Origin: Pseudomonas sp. Irchel 3E13
GTDB taxonomy: Bacteria; Pseudomonadota; Gammaproteobacteria; Pseudomonadales; Pseudomonadaceae
NCBI RefSeq assembly: GCF_900187455.1
Contig: NZ_FYDX01000019.1
Location: 62,001-126,000, forward strand
Reading direction: 5' to 3'
Length of the DNA stretch: 64,000 nt
A program made the translations under genes and the position numbers. Under the pieces are notes generated by a model that was not told the DNA's origin, made no database searches, and saw only the letters and a list, made by a program, of their open reading frames with translations. Positions 53,652 to 62,343 of this stretch are shown here, piece after piece. The first letter of the stretch is position 1; every line of letters begins with the position of its first letter.

Positions 53652-54743
53652 TCATTCGGAGGGCACGTATTCTACAACTTCCAGATCGAATCCGGATATC
53701 GCGTTGAACTTCATCGGCGAACTCATCAGGCGCATCTTGCGCACACCGAGGTCGCGGAGGATCTGCGAACCGGCACCGACGGTGCTGTAGGTGGTCGGCG
53801 TCTTGGTCTGGGCATCGCCCGCGCTTTCGCGGATGTGCGCCAGCAGCACGTCGCCGTCCAGCGGATGACCCAGCAGCAGCACCACGCCGCTACCGGCGTC
53901 GGCCACGGCGCTCATCGCCGCGCGCAGGCTCCAGCGGCCAGGCTGTTTGACCAGCAGCAGGTCGCGCAGCGGGTCCATGTTGTGCACGCGGACCAGGGTC
54001 GGCTCTTCGGCGCAGATCTTGCCGAGGGTCAGGGCCATGTGCACGTCGCCTTCCACGGAATCGCGGTAAGTGACCAGGTTGAAGTGACCCAGCTCGCTGT
54101 CCAGCGGCTGCTCGGCGATGCGCTGGATGGTGCGCTCGTGGATCATGCGGTAGTGGATCAGGTCGGCGATGGTGCCGATCTTGATGCCGTGCTCGGCAGC
54201 GAACACTTCCAGCTCCGGACGACGGGACATGGTGCCGTCGTCGTTCATTACTTCGCAGATCACTCCGCTCGGCTCGAACCCGGCCATGCGCGCCAGGTCG
54301 CAGGCGGCTTCGGTGTGGCCGGCGCGGGCCAGGGTGCCACCTGGCTGGGCCATCAGCGGGAAGATGTGGCCGGGGCTGACGATGTCTTCAGCCTTGGCGT
54401 CCTTGGCGGCAGCAGCCTGCACGGTGCGGGCGCGGTCGGCGGCGGAGATGCCGGTGGTCACGCCTTCGGCGGCTTCGATGGACACGGTGAACTTGGTGCC
54501 GAAGCCGGAACCGTTGCGCGGCGCCATCAGCGGCAGCTTCAAGGTTTCACAGCGCTCGCGGGTCATCGGCATGCAGATCAGGCCACGGGCGTGCTTGGCC
54601 ATGAAATTGATGTGCTCGGGCAGGCAGCATTCGGCCGCCATGATGATGTCGCCTTCGTTTTCGCGGTCTTCGTCATCCATGAGGATGACCATTTTGCCCT
54701 GGCGGATGTCTTCAACCAGTTCTTCGATGGTGTTGAGCGCCAC
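53652..54743 (-). CDS. ribBA: 3,4-Dihydroxy-2-butanone-4-phosphate synthase with degenerate GTP cyclohydrolase II-like domain
   Basis: The 363-residue protein has an N-terminal RibB domain (residues about 1-205) with MVILMDDEDRENEGDIIMAAE and ARTVQAAAAKDAKAEDIVSPGHIFPL. The C-terminal RibA-like domain lacks the zinc-binding cysteines: where RibA reads SECLTGDxxxSxRCDC this protein reads VHNMDPLRDLLLVKQPG. So I predict only the butanone-phosphate synthase is active, with cyclohydrolase activity supplied by the separate ribA at 49590. It lies between ribE and ribH. Confidence 0.94.
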   Translation of the reverse strand: MALNTIEELVEDIRQGKMVILMDDEDRENEGDIIMAAECCLPEHINFMAKHARGLICMPMTRERCETLKLPLMAPRNGSGFGTKFTVSIEAAEGVTTGISAADRARTVQAAAAKDAKAEDIVSPGHIFPLMAQPGGTLARAGHTEAACDLARMAGFEPSGVICEVMNDDGTMSRRPELEVFAAEHGIKIGTIADLIHYRMIHERTIQRIAEQPLDSELGHFNLVTYRDSVEGDVHMALTLGKICAEEPTLVRVHNMDPLRDLLLVKQPGRWSLRAAMSAVADAGSGVVLLLGHPLDGDVLLAHIRESAGDAQTKTPTTYSTVGAGSQILRDLGVRKMRLMSSPMKFNAISGFDLEVVEYVPSE

Positions 54744-54760
54744 GCGGCACCCCCTTCTAA

Positions 54761-55426
54761 TCAGGATTTCAGGTAGCCGTTGGCGGCCAGGAAGCTTTCG
54801 GTGATTCCGCTGCCGTTGCTCGGCTCGGCGGCTTTGTCGCCCAGGAGCAGGCGCTCCAGGTAACGGGCCAGCAGATCGACTTCGAGGTTGATCCGGCGCC
54901 CGGGGCGGTAGTCGGCCATGATGGTCTCGGCCAGGGTATGCGGGACGATGGTCAGCTCGAACTCGGCGCCATCGACCTGGTTGACCGTCAGGCTGGTGCC
55001 GTCGACGGTGATCGAGCCCTTGTGGGCGATGTACTTGGCCAGTTCCTTCGGCGCGCGCAGGCGGAACTGGATGGCGCGGGCGTTATCGGCGCGCGAGATG
55101 ACTTCGCCGACGCCGTCGACGTGGCCGCTGACCAGATGGCCACCCAGGCGGGTGGTCGGCGTCAGGGCCTTTTCCAGGTTGACCCGGCTGCCGCTCTTGA
55201 GGTCGTCGAAGGCGGTGCAGTCGAGGGTCTCGCGGCTGACGTCAGCCCAGAAACCGTCGCCCGGCAGCTCAACTGCAGTCAGGCAAACGCCGTTGACCGC
55301 GATGCTGTCGCCCAGCTTCACGTCGCTCAGGTCGAGCTTGCCGGTTTCGACATAGACCCGCACGTCGCCGCCCTTGGGGGTGATGGAACGGATGCTGCCG
55401 ATGGATTCGATGATGCCGGTAAACAT
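54761..55426 (-). CDS. ribE: Riboflavin synthase alpha subunit
   Basis: RibE dismutates lumazine to riboflavin. The 221 residues show the two-barrel signature MFTGIIESIGSIRSI at the N-terminus, GDSIAVNGVCLTAVELPGDGF and its second-barrel equivalent GSITVDGTSLTVNQVDGAEF. I placed the start at ATG 55426, preceded by GAGGAGGACTCA; the longer frame to 55519 is not supported. Some nomenclatures call it ribC. Confidence 0.96.
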   Translation of the reverse strand: MFTGIIESIGSIRSITPKGGDVRVYVETGKLDLSDVKLGDSIAVNGVCLTAVELPGDGFWADVSRETLDCTAFDDLKSGSRVNLEKALTPTTRLGGHLVSGHVDGVGEVISRADNARAIQFRLRAPKELAKYIAHKGSITVDGTSLTVNQVDGAEFELTIVPHTLAETIMADYRPGRRINLEVDLLARYLERLLLGDKAAEPSNGSGITESFLAANGYLKS

Positions 55427-55472
55427 TGAGTCCTCCTCGAGAACAGGCCACGCCGGGGGCGCAAGCCGCGAA

Positions 55473-56603
55473 TTATACGCCTGGGGCGGGCACAGGGATG
55501 GCAGTGACTCGCCAGTCATCGCCTACCGCGCGCATGTCAGTGATTTTCAGTGCCGGGGCTTCGCTCATCCGCGCCAGCGGCCAGTCGAGCAGCGGCCGGG
55601 CATTGGAGCCGAGAAACTTGCCGGCGATGAACAGTTGGTATTCGTCCACCAGGCCGAGCTGGGCAAAGGCACCGGCAAGGCCGGGGCCGGCCTCCACCAG
55701 GACTTCGTTGACGCCACGTCCGGCCAGCTCAACCAGCAACTGGCGCAGATCGACCTGGCCGTCGGCACCGGGCAAACGCAGCAGCTCCTGGCCGTTGGCG
55801 GCGTAACGCGGGTCGTCCTCGGCGGCGGTGACCACCAGCGCCGGACCGGCCTGATAGAACGGTGCGTCCAGCGGCAGGCGCAAGCGCCCGTCGATCAATA
55901 CGCGCAGCGGCGGACGGCTCAGTGCAAGGGCGGCGGTGTCAGTGTCCAGACCCAGTTCCGCGCCACGCACGGTCATTCGCGCGTTATCCGCCAGCACGCT
56001 GCTGGCGCTGCTCAGCACCACGCTGGAGCGCGCGCGCAGGCGCTGCACCGCCGAACGCGCCGCCGGGCCGGTGATCCACTGGCTTTCGCCGCTGGCCATG
56101 GCAGTGCGCCCGTCCAGGCTCATCGCCAGTTTCACCCGCACATACGGCAGGCCGTGTTCCATGCGCTTGAGAAATCCGGGGTTCAGCGCCCGCGCTTCGG
56201 CTTCGAGCACGCCGCTGGCGACTTCGATGCCGGCGTCGGCGAGGCGCTTGAGGCCGTTGCCGGCGACTTGCGGGTTAGGGTCTTGCATCGCCGCGACGAC
56301 TCGTGCCACGCCAGCCTTCACCAGCGCTTCGGCGCAGGGTGGCGTGCGGCCGTGGTGGCTGCACGGTTCCAGGGTGACGTAGGCGCAGGCGCCGCGAGCC
56401 AGTTCGCCGGCCTGGCGCAAGGCGTGGACTTCAGCGTGTGGCTCGCCGGCGCGCACGTGCCAGCCTTCGCCGACCACCTCGCCGTCGCGGACGATGACGC
56501 AGCCAACCCGCGGGTTCGGGTGCGTCGAATACAGGCCCTTGCGCGCCAGCTCAAGGGCGCGGGCCATGTAATGAGCGTCGAGCACGGCGCGTTCTGTGGA
56601 CAT
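55473..56603 (-). CDS. ribD: Bifunctional riboflavin deaminase/reductase RibD
   Basis: RibD deaminates and reduces the pyrimidine intermediates. The deaminase domain (residues about 5-125) has the zinc motif HAEVHAL and LEPCSHHGRTPPCAEALV; the reductase domain follows (RVKLAMSLDGRTAMASGESQWITGPAAR). The ATG at 56603 (376 residues) follows AAGAGTG; a GTG overlapping the nrdR stop two codons earlier is also possible. It is read between nrdR and ribE. Confidence 0.95.
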   Translation of the reverse strand: MSTERAVLDAHYMARALELARKGLYSTHPNPRVGCVIVRDGEVVGEGWHVRAGEPHAEVHALRQAGELARGACAYVTLEPCSHHGRTPPCAEALVKAGVARVVAAMQDPNPQVAGNGLKRLADAGIEVASGVLEAEARALNPGFLKRMEHGLPYVRVKLAMSLDGRTAMASGESQWITGPAARSAVQRLRARSSVVLSSASSVLADNARMTVRGAELGLDTDTAALALSRPPLRVLIDGRLRLPLDAPFYQAGPALVVTAAEDDPRYAANGQELLRLPGADGQVDLRQLLVELAGRGVNEVLVEAGPGLAGAFAQLGLVDEYQLFIAGKFLGSNARPLLDWPLARMSEAPALKITDMRAVGDDWRVTAIPVPAPGV

Positions 56604-56605
56604 GT

Positions 56606-57070
56606 TCACTCTTTGGACGGCTCGCGGGCCAGGCGGTCGATTTCTTCGCGGAATTCGTTGAGGTCCTGGAAGCGCCGGTACACGGAGGCGAAACGGATGT
56701 AGGCAACTTCGTCGAGCTTTTGCAGCTCGGTCATCACCAGTTCACCGACCACCAGCGACTTGACCTCACGCTCGCCCTTGGCGCGCAGCTTGTGCTTGAT
56801 GTGGGCCAGCGCGGCTTCCAGGCGCTCGACGCTGACCGGGCGCTTTTCCAGCGCCCGCTGCATGCCGGCGCGGAGTTTGTCTTCGTCGAAGGGCTGACGG
56901 CTGCCGTCCTGCTTGATCAAGCGAGGCAGGACCAGTTCGGCGGTTTCGAAGGTGGTGAATCGCTCGCCGCAGGCCACGCATTCGCGGCGGCGGCGCACTT
57001 GCTCGCCCTCGGCGACCAGTCGCGAGTCGATGACTTTGGTGTCGTTGGCACCGCAGAAGGGACAGTGCAT
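56606..57070 (-). CDS. nrdR: Transcriptional repressor NrdR
   Basis: NrdR represses ribonucleotide reductase genes according to ATP/dATP levels. The 154 residues have the zinc ribbon MHCPFCGANDTKVIDSR plus RRRECVACGERFTTFE and an ATP-cone domain RPVSVERLEAALAHIKHKLRA. The start is ATG 57070; the longer open frame to 57277 lies within the upstream divergent region. It is the first gene of the nrdR-ribD-ribE-ribBA-ribH-nusB-thiL-pgpA string. Confidence 0.97.
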   Translation of the reverse strand: MHCPFCGANDTKVIDSRLVAEGEQVRRRRECVACGERFTTFETAELVLPRLIKQDGSRQPFDEDKLRAGMQRALEKRPVSVERLEAALAHIKHKLRAKGEREVKSLVVGELVMTELQKLDEVAYIRFASVYRRFQDLNEFREEIDRLAREPSKE

Positions 57071-57179
57071 GGTGGCAGGCAACAAAAAAAGGGAGGGCCA
57101 TGGTAGCGCATCCGACTGGCAAGACAAGCCAAAGGGGTTACCATCCAGTGAGGAAATACGCCCCCGAAGGAAAAACACC

Positions 57180-57629
57180 ATGCCGTTTCGAGCGCTCGCC
57201 GTGCTCGGCTTCGCGACCCTGCTGGCCGCCTGCAGCAGCGAAGCCCCCAAACCCGTGCCACCGCAGCCACCGGCCAATCCGGTGGCAAAACACGTCCATG
57301 TGCCAACGCCGCTGCCTGCCTACCAGCGGGAACTGACCGGCAGCTTCAGCAACATTCCCCGCGGCGCGGAGGTTGAAGTCGCCTTGTTGGTGATCGACGA
57401 ACGCGGCCGCCCGCAACGCCTGCTGGCCAGCGACACCCTGGACGGCACCGGCCAGGCCCTGCCATTTCAGTTGCGCTTCAATCCCGAAGTGTTCCCCAGC
57501 GGTGCCCGTGTGGAACTGCGCGCCCGCGCCAGCCAGTCCGGGCAACTGATCCTGCACCTCAAACCGCTGTCGGTGACCCGCGCCGAAACCCAGGCCTTCG
57601 GCCCGCTGCAACTGGAAAAGGCGCCGTAA
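57180..57629 (+). CDS. YbaY-family lipoprotein
   Basis: A 149-residue lipoprotein, with the signal ending in TLLAACSS. The mature part has RELTGSFSNIPRGAEVEVALLVID and a beta-rich C-terminus (RVELRARASQSGQLILHLKPL), in line with the YbaY/DUF1425-like glycoprotein-type lipoproteins. AAGGA lies before the ATG at 57180. The stop directly adjoins the methyltransferase start (TAAATG), so the two are coupled. Confidence 0.83.
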   Translation: MPFRALAVLGFATLLAACSSEAPKPVPPQPPANPVAKHVHVPTPLPAYQRELTGSFSNIPRGAEVEVALLVIDERGRPQRLLASDTLDGTGQALPFQLRFNPEVFPSGARVELRARASQSGQLILHLKPLSVTRAETQAFGPLQLEKAP

Positions 57630-58280
57630 ATGGCGCCTGTTCACCTGCAGAGTGCATTGAGTGAATTGCTCGGCGACGCCCGTCTTGTCGCCAGCGACCT
57701 GCCCGATTGCCCTCTGAAACTGTGGTTGATCGACGCCGACAACATGGACCGCGCCTTCAGTCCCGAAGAAACCCGACGCATCCTCGAAGAGCCGCCCTAC
57801 TGGAGTTTCTGCTGGGCCAGCGGCCTGGCCATGGCCCGCTACCTGGCCGAGCGCCCGGAGTGGGTCGAGGGCAAGCGGGTGCTGGATTTCGGCGCCGGCT
57901 CCGGCATCGCCGGGATCGCCGCGAAGAAGGCCGGGGCACTGGAAGTGGTGGCCTGCGACCTCGATCCGCTGGCGCTGCACGCCAGCCGGGCCAACGCGGC
58001 ACTCAACGGCGTGGAACTGAATTACTCCAGCGACTTTTTCGCCGAGGACGACCGCTTCGACCTGATCCTGGTTGCCGACGTGCTCTACGACCGCGCCAAC
58101 CTGCCGCTGCTCGACCAGTTCCTCAGCCGTGGTCGCCAGGCGCTGGTGGCGGACTCGCGGGTGCGCGACTTCCGTCATCCGCTGTACCGGCAACTGGACA
58201 CGCTGCACGCGCTGACCCTGCCGGACCTGGCCGAGCCCCATGAGTTTCGCCAGGTCAGCCTGTACCACGCCAGCCGCTGA
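57630..58280 (+). CDS. Class I SAM-dependent methyltransferase (nicotinamide N-methylase/ETF-beta methyltransferase-like)
   Basis: The 216-residue enzyme has PPYWSFCWASGLAMARYLAE ahead of the SAM motif RVLDFGAGSGIAGIAAKKAG, the acidic post-II segment VVACDLDPLALHASRANAALNG, and DLILVADVLYDRANLPLLDQFL. It belongs to the lineage that includes METTL20-like protein lysine methyltransferases, so a protein target is plausible; the substrate is not defined. It immediately follows the lipoprotein gene. Confidence 0.85.
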   Translation: MAPVHLQSALSELLGDARLVASDLPDCPLKLWLIDADNMDRAFSPEETRRILEEPPYWSFCWASGLAMARYLAERPEWVEGKRVLDFGAGSGIAGIAAKKAGALEVVACDLDPLALHASRANAALNGVELNYSSDFFAEDDRFDLILVADVLYDRANLPLLDQFLSRGRQALVADSRVRDFRHPLYRQLDTLHALTLPDLAEPHEFRQVSLYHASR

Positions 58281-58322
58281 GTCCGTATAGTTGGCGCCAT
58301 TCATGCGTTCGCGAGAGTCGAG

Positions 58323-59195
58323 ATGAGTCAGGACAACCCGTACATATTCGATACCACCGTCGCCAACTTCGATCAGGTGGTGATCGCCAACTCGCACCAC
58401 AAGCCGGTGCTGGTGGATTTCTGGGCCGACTGGTGTGCGCCGTGCAAGGCGATGATGCCGGTGCTGGCGAAGATCACCGAGGAGTACCAGGGCGAACTGC
58501 TGCTGGCCAAGGTCAACTGCGATGTGGAGCAGGACATCGTCGCCCGCTTCGGCATCCGCAGCCTGCCCACCGTGGTGCTGTTCAAGGACGGCCAGCCGGT
58601 GGACGGCTTCGCCGGCGCCCAGCCGGAATCGGCCATCCGCGCCCTGCTCGAACCCCATGTGCAAATGCCGCCACCGGCCGCCGCCGATCCACTGGAAGTG
58701 GCCCAGGCGCTATTCGCCGACGGTCGCTACAGCGAGGCTGAAGCCACCCTCAAGACCCTGCTGAGCGAAGACAACAGCAACGCCGGCGCGCTGATTCTCT
58801 ACGGTCGCTGCCTGGCCGAGCGTGGCGAGCTGGGTGAAGCGCAAACCGTGCTGGACGCGGTAAAGAGCGATGAGCACAAGGCCGCGCTGGCCGGTGCCAA
58901 GGCGCAACTGACGTTCCTGCGCCAGGCACAGAGCCTGCCGGAAGTGGCAGACCTGAAAACCCGTCTGGCGCAGAACGCCGAAGACGATGAAGCGGCGTAT
59001 CAACTGACCATCCAGCAGTTGTCGCGCCAGCAGTACGAGGCGGCGCTGGATGGGTTGTTGAAGCTGTTCAAGCGCAATCGCGGCTATGAAAACGGGCTGC
59101 CGCACAAGACCCTGCTGCAGGTGTTCGAGTTGCTGGGCAATGACCATCCGCTGGTGGGCGTTTACCGTCGCAAGTTGTTTGCTGCTCTGTATTGA
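58323..59195 (+). CDS. Thioredoxin-TPR protein (CnoX/YbbN-like)
   Basis: A 290-residue protein with an N-terminal thioredoxin domain (residues about 1-115) carrying an intact ADWCAPCKAMMP active site, followed by a TPR-containing helical region, QALFADGRYSEAEATLKTLLSEDN being one repeat. E. coli CnoX lacks the CxxC, so this protein is probably redox-active in addition to acting as a holdase. It stands downstream of the methyltransferase. Confidence 0.9.
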   Translation: MSQDNPYIFDTTVANFDQVVIANSHHKPVLVDFWADWCAPCKAMMPVLAKITEEYQGELLLAKVNCDVEQDIVARFGIRSLPTVVLFKDGQPVDGFAGAQPESAIRALLEPHVQMPPPAAADPLEVAQALFADGRYSEAEATLKTLLSEDNSNAGALILYGRCLAERGELGEAQTVLDAVKSDEHKAALAGAKAQLTFLRQAQSLPEVADLKTRLAQNAEDDEAAYQLTIQQLSRQQYEAALDGLLKLFKRNRGYENGLPHKTLLQVFELLGNDHPLVGVYRRKLFAALY

Positions 59196-59246
59196 GTCAG
59201 GCGGGGTCTCATCGCTGCGGTTCGGCGATGAGGCCCTAAGATTCAA

Positions 59247-59591
59247 TCACCCAACCCAGTGATACACCGGAGCATCCGCCCCGCTTTCCACCTTCACCTC
59301 ACTGCTGTGCCGCAACCGCACCAGCAGCCGCTTGCCCGCTCCGGTACTGCCGGACAGCCCCTCCAGTTGTTCCAGCAATGCCGGCCCGTCCAGCGAACCC
59401 GCCTTGCGTAACAACGCCTTCGCCGCCAGCCACTGCGCATCATCGCCCCTCGGCTGCGTCGCCGGCGTAGCAGCATTGACCGGCGCCACCGCCTGCTCCG
59501 CCACCCGCCCCGCCAGGCTGGCCCACTCGGCCGGATCCAGTTCGAGGGTCAAATCCACCGGCCATTCGCCGATGTGTCCGCGAATTCGCAC
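59247..59591 (-). CDS. Conserved hypothetical protein
   Basis: A 114-residue acidic protein without a recognised domain; conserved segments include GEWPVDLTLELDPAEWASLAG and DGPALLEQLEGLSGSTGAGKRLLVRLRHSSE. I chose a GTG at 59591 because GGAGG lies nine bases before it; the upstream GTG at 59606 has no such site. No signal peptide or membrane helix is seen. It converges with the thioredoxin gene and lies divergent to the zinc operon. Confidence 0.75.
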   Translation of the reverse strand: MRIRGHIGEWPVDLTLELDPAEWASLAGRVAEQAVAPVNAATPATQPRGDDAQWLAAKALLRKAGSLDGPALLEQLEGLSGSTGAGKRLLVRLRHSSEVKVESGADAPVYHWVG

Positions 59592-59674
59592 GTTTCCATC
59601 CTCCACACGTCAGGACCGCCATGCTCCCACGCTCATGAAGGATCGCCAAGGACCCTAGCAAGCCGCGCCGAACT

Positions 59675-59684
59675 TGTTATAACA
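59675..59684. promoter_or_regulatory. Candidate Zur box of the zinc-type operon
   Basis: TGTTATAACA is a perfect dyad 38 bases before the DUF2796 start. With flanks it reads GAAATGTTATAAC on the minus strand, like one half of the Zur sites of gamma-proteobacteria. A zinc repressor site here fits the operon content. Confidence 0.6.
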
Positions 59685-59721
59685 TTTCAAAACTTTTCCA
59701 AGCCCGCTCCGGAGTTCCGCC

Positions 59722-60300
59722 ATGCGTCGCCTGTTGCTTGCCTTGCCTTTCGCCCTGCTGCCCCTGGCCGTGATGGCCCACGACGACCACGATCACGAGC
59801 ATGACCATGACCACGCTCACGGCAGCCTCGGCGCCCACGAACATGGCGTCGCCCACCTCAACGCGGTACTCGACGGCAACGTCCTCGAGCTTGAGCTGGA
59901 AAGCCCAGCGATGAACCTGGTGGGCTTCGAGCACGCCGCCGTCAGCGATGCCGACAAAGCCAAGGTCGCCGCGGTACGCGCGCAGCTTGAACAACCCCTG
60001 AAGCTGTTCGGCCTGGCTGCCGCCGGCAACTGCAAGGAAAGCGACGAAGAACTGCAAAGCCCGCTGTTCGGCGACAAGCCGGCCAAGGATGACGATGGTG
60101 ACGGCGATGAGCACGGCCACAGCGACATCCACGCGCACTACCGCCTGGAATGCGCCAACCCCGAGAAGCTCAAGGCGCTCGACCTGGCCCCGCTGTTCAA
60201 GACCTTCCCCGCCACCCAGAAAATCCAGCTACAACTGATCGGACCGAATGGCCAGCAAGGGGTGGAAGTCACGCCCGGCAATGCCACGATCAACTTCTAA
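59722..60300 (+). CDS. DUF2796 (ZrgA-type) periplasmic zinc-related protein
   Basis: A 192-residue exported protein: the signal ends near LAVMAHDDH, followed by a His/Asp-rich cluster (DDHDHEHDHDHAH) that should bind zinc. The conserved core is HEHGVAHLNAVLDGNVLELELESPAMNLVGFEHA and a second His/Asp cluster (DDDGDGDEHGHSDIH). Family members belong to low-zinc regulons. It heads an operon with an ABC ATPase, a permease and a DUF3299 protein, the layout of PA4063-PA4066. Confidence 0.92.
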   Translation: MRRLLLALPFALLPLAVMAHDDHDHEHDHDHAHGSLGAHEHGVAHLNAVLDGNVLELELESPAMNLVGFEHAAVSDADKAKVAAVRAQLEQPLKLFGLAAAGNCKESDEELQSPLFGDKPAKDDDGDGDEHGHSDIHAHYRLECANPEKLKALDLAPLFKTFPATQKIQLQLIGPNGQQGVEVTPGNATINF

Positions 60301-60347
60301 GTCACCTTTTGCCAGTGAAGCGCCCGGGGTAACCCGGGCGTCCATTT

Positions 60348-61067
60348 ATGAGCCAGGCACTGATTGAACTGACCGACCTGGGCTTCGCCTGGCCGGGACA
60401 CCCGCCCCTGCTGGACATCCCGGCGCTGCGCCTCGAAGCCGGCGAATCGCTGTTTCTCAAGGGCCCCAGCGGCAGCGGAAAGACCACCCTGCTGGGCCTG
60501 CTCGGCGGCGTGCAGAGGGCCGACCGCGGCAGCATCCGCCTGCTCGGCCAGAACCTCAGCGAACTGAGCCAGAGCGCCCGCGACCGTTTCCGCGTCGACC
60601 ACACCGGCTACATCTTTCAGCAGTTCAACCTGCTGCCGTTTCTCTCGGTGCGCGAGAACGTCGAACTGCCCTGCCGCTTCTCCAAGGCCCGCGCCGAGCG
60701 CGCCACGCAGCGCTTCGGCAGCATCGCAGACGCCGCCGCCGAACTGCTCGCGCACCTGGGCCTGAAAGACCCGGCGCTGCTTGCCCGCCGCGCCGACAGC
60801 CTGTCGATCGGCCAGCAGCAACGCGTGGCCGCAGCCCGCGCGCTGATCGGCCAGCCGGAACTGGTGATCGCCGACGAACCGACCTCGGCACTCGACGCCG
60901 ACACCCGCGAAGCCTTTATCCGCCTGCTCTTCGCCGAATGTCGCGACGCCGGTTCCAGCCTGTTGTTCGTCAGCCATGACCAGAGCCTGGCGCCGCTGTT
61001 CGACCGCCAGTTGTCCCTCGCCGAACTCAACCGCGCGGCGCAGCCTGCCAGCGATACGGAGGCCTGA
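60348..61067 (+). CDS. ABC transporter ATPase (LolD/MacB-type)
   Basis: A 239-residue ATPase: GPSGSGKTTLLGLLGGVQ, the Q-loop FQQFNLLPFLSV, signature LSIGQQQRVAAARAL and Walker B LVIADEPTSALD. It works with the FtsX/MacB-type permease, whose start overlaps its stop by one base (TGATG). It probably energises a substrate-handling rather than a classical import system. Confidence 0.93.
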   Translation: MSQALIELTDLGFAWPGHPPLLDIPALRLEAGESLFLKGPSGSGKTTLLGLLGGVQRADRGSIRLLGQNLSELSQSARDRFRVDHTGYIFQQFNLLPFLSVRENVELPCRFSKARAERATQRFGSIADAAAELLAHLGLKDPALLARRADSLSIGQQQRVAAARALIGQPELVIADEPTSALDADTREAFIRLLFAECRDAGSSLLFVSHDQSLAPLFDRQLSLAELNRAAQPASDTEA

Positions 61068-62332
61068 TGTACCTGCTTCGTCTTGCCCTGGCCAGCCTGG
61101 CCAACCGCCGTTTCACCGCGTTTCTCACCGCCTTCGCCATCGCCTTGTCGGTGTGCTTGCTGCTGGCCGTCGAACGCGTTCGCACCGAGGCCCGCGCCAG
61201 CTTTGCCAGCACCATCAGCGGCACCGACCTGATCGTCGGCGCCCGCTCCGGTTCGGTGAACCTGCTGCTGTATTCGGTGTTCCGCATCGGCAACGCCACC
61301 AACAACATCCGCTGGGACAGCTTCGAGCACTACGCCAACGATCGCCGGGTGAAGTGGGCGATCCCGATTTCCCTCGGCGACTCGCACCGCGGCTACCGGG
61401 TGATGGGCACCACCGACGCCTACTTCGCGCATTACCAGTACGGCCGCAAACAGAACCTGCAACTGGCCCAGGGCCGCGCCTTCGCCAGCGACCCGTTCGA
61501 GGTGGTGCTCGGCGCCGAAGTAGCCGAAGCCCTGCACTACACGCTCGGCGACAAGCTGGTGCTGGCCCACGGCGTCGCCGCCATCAGCCTGGTCAAGCAC
61601 GACGACAAACCGTTCACCGTGGTCGGCATTCTGCAGCGCACCGGCACACCGGTGGACCGCACGCTGCACATCAGCCTCGGCGGCATGGAAGCCATTCACA
61701 TCGACTGGCACAACGGCGTGCCGGCCCGCGGTGCCGGGCGGGTCAGCGCCGAGCAGGCGCGCAACATGGACCTGACGCCCACGGCGATCACCGCGTTCAT
61801 GCTCGGCCTGAACAGCAAAGTGGCGACCTTCTCGCTGCAACGGGAAATCAACGAATTCCGCAATGAGCCGCTGCAGGCGATTCTTCCCGGCGTGGCCTTG
61901 CAAGAGTTGTGGAGCCTGATGGGGACAGCGGAACAGGCGCTGTTCGTGGTTTCGCTGTTCGTCGTGCTCACCGGGCTGATCGGCATGCTCACCGCCATCC
62001 TCACCAGCCTCAACGAACGCCGTCGGGAAATGGCGATCCTGCGCTCGGTGGGCGCCCGCCCCTGGCATATCGGCGGCCTGCTGGTGCTCGAAGCCTTCGC
62101 CCTGGCGTTGGCCGGGATCGGCGCCGGGCTGGGCTTGCTGTACGCGGGTATCGCCGTCGCGCAGGGTTACGTGCAGGCCAACTATGGGCTATACCTGCCG
62201 CTGGCCTGGCCCAGCAGCCACGAATGGCTGTTGCTCGGGATCATCCTCGGCGCCGCGTTGCTGATGGGCAGCATCCCTGCCTGGCGGGCCTATCGACAGT
62301 CACTGGCCGACGGCCTGTCCATCCATCTCTGA
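61067..62332 (+). CDS. FtsX/MacB-type ABC permease
   Basis: A 421-residue permease with one N-terminal helix, a large periplasmic domain (residues about 45-290) and three C-terminal helices ending in LLMGSIPAWRAYRQSLADGLSIHL. The FtsX motif is RREMAILRSVGARPWHIGGLL. The pair with the LolD-type ATPase resembles lipoprotein or mechanotransmission systems. In this operon it is linked to zinc-type proteins, so the substrate is not clear. Confidence 0.92.
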   Translation: MYLLRLALASLANRRFTAFLTAFAIALSVCLLLAVERVRTEARASFASTISGTDLIVGARSGSVNLLLYSVFRIGNATNNIRWDSFEHYANDRRVKWAIPISLGDSHRGYRVMGTTDAYFAHYQYGRKQNLQLAQGRAFASDPFEVVLGAEVAEALHYTLGDKLVLAHGVAAISLVKHDDKPFTVVGILQRTGTPVDRTLHISLGGMEAIHIDWHNGVPARGAGRVSAEQARNMDLTPTAITAFMLGLNSKVATFSLQREINEFRNEPLQAILPGVALQELWSLMGTAEQALFVVSLFVVLTGLIGMLTAILTSLNERRREMAILRSVGARPWHIGGLLVLEAFALALAGIGAGLGLLYAGIAVAQGYVQANYGLYLPLAWPSSHEWLLLGIILGAALLMGSIPAWRAYRQSLADGLSIHL

Positions 62333-62343
62333 GTAACCCTGTA

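Noticed and set aside
53562..57180. FMN riboswitch in the riboflavin operon
   Set aside because: Intergenic spaces between nrdR, ribD, ribE and ribBA are short, and no RFN-type leader is seen.
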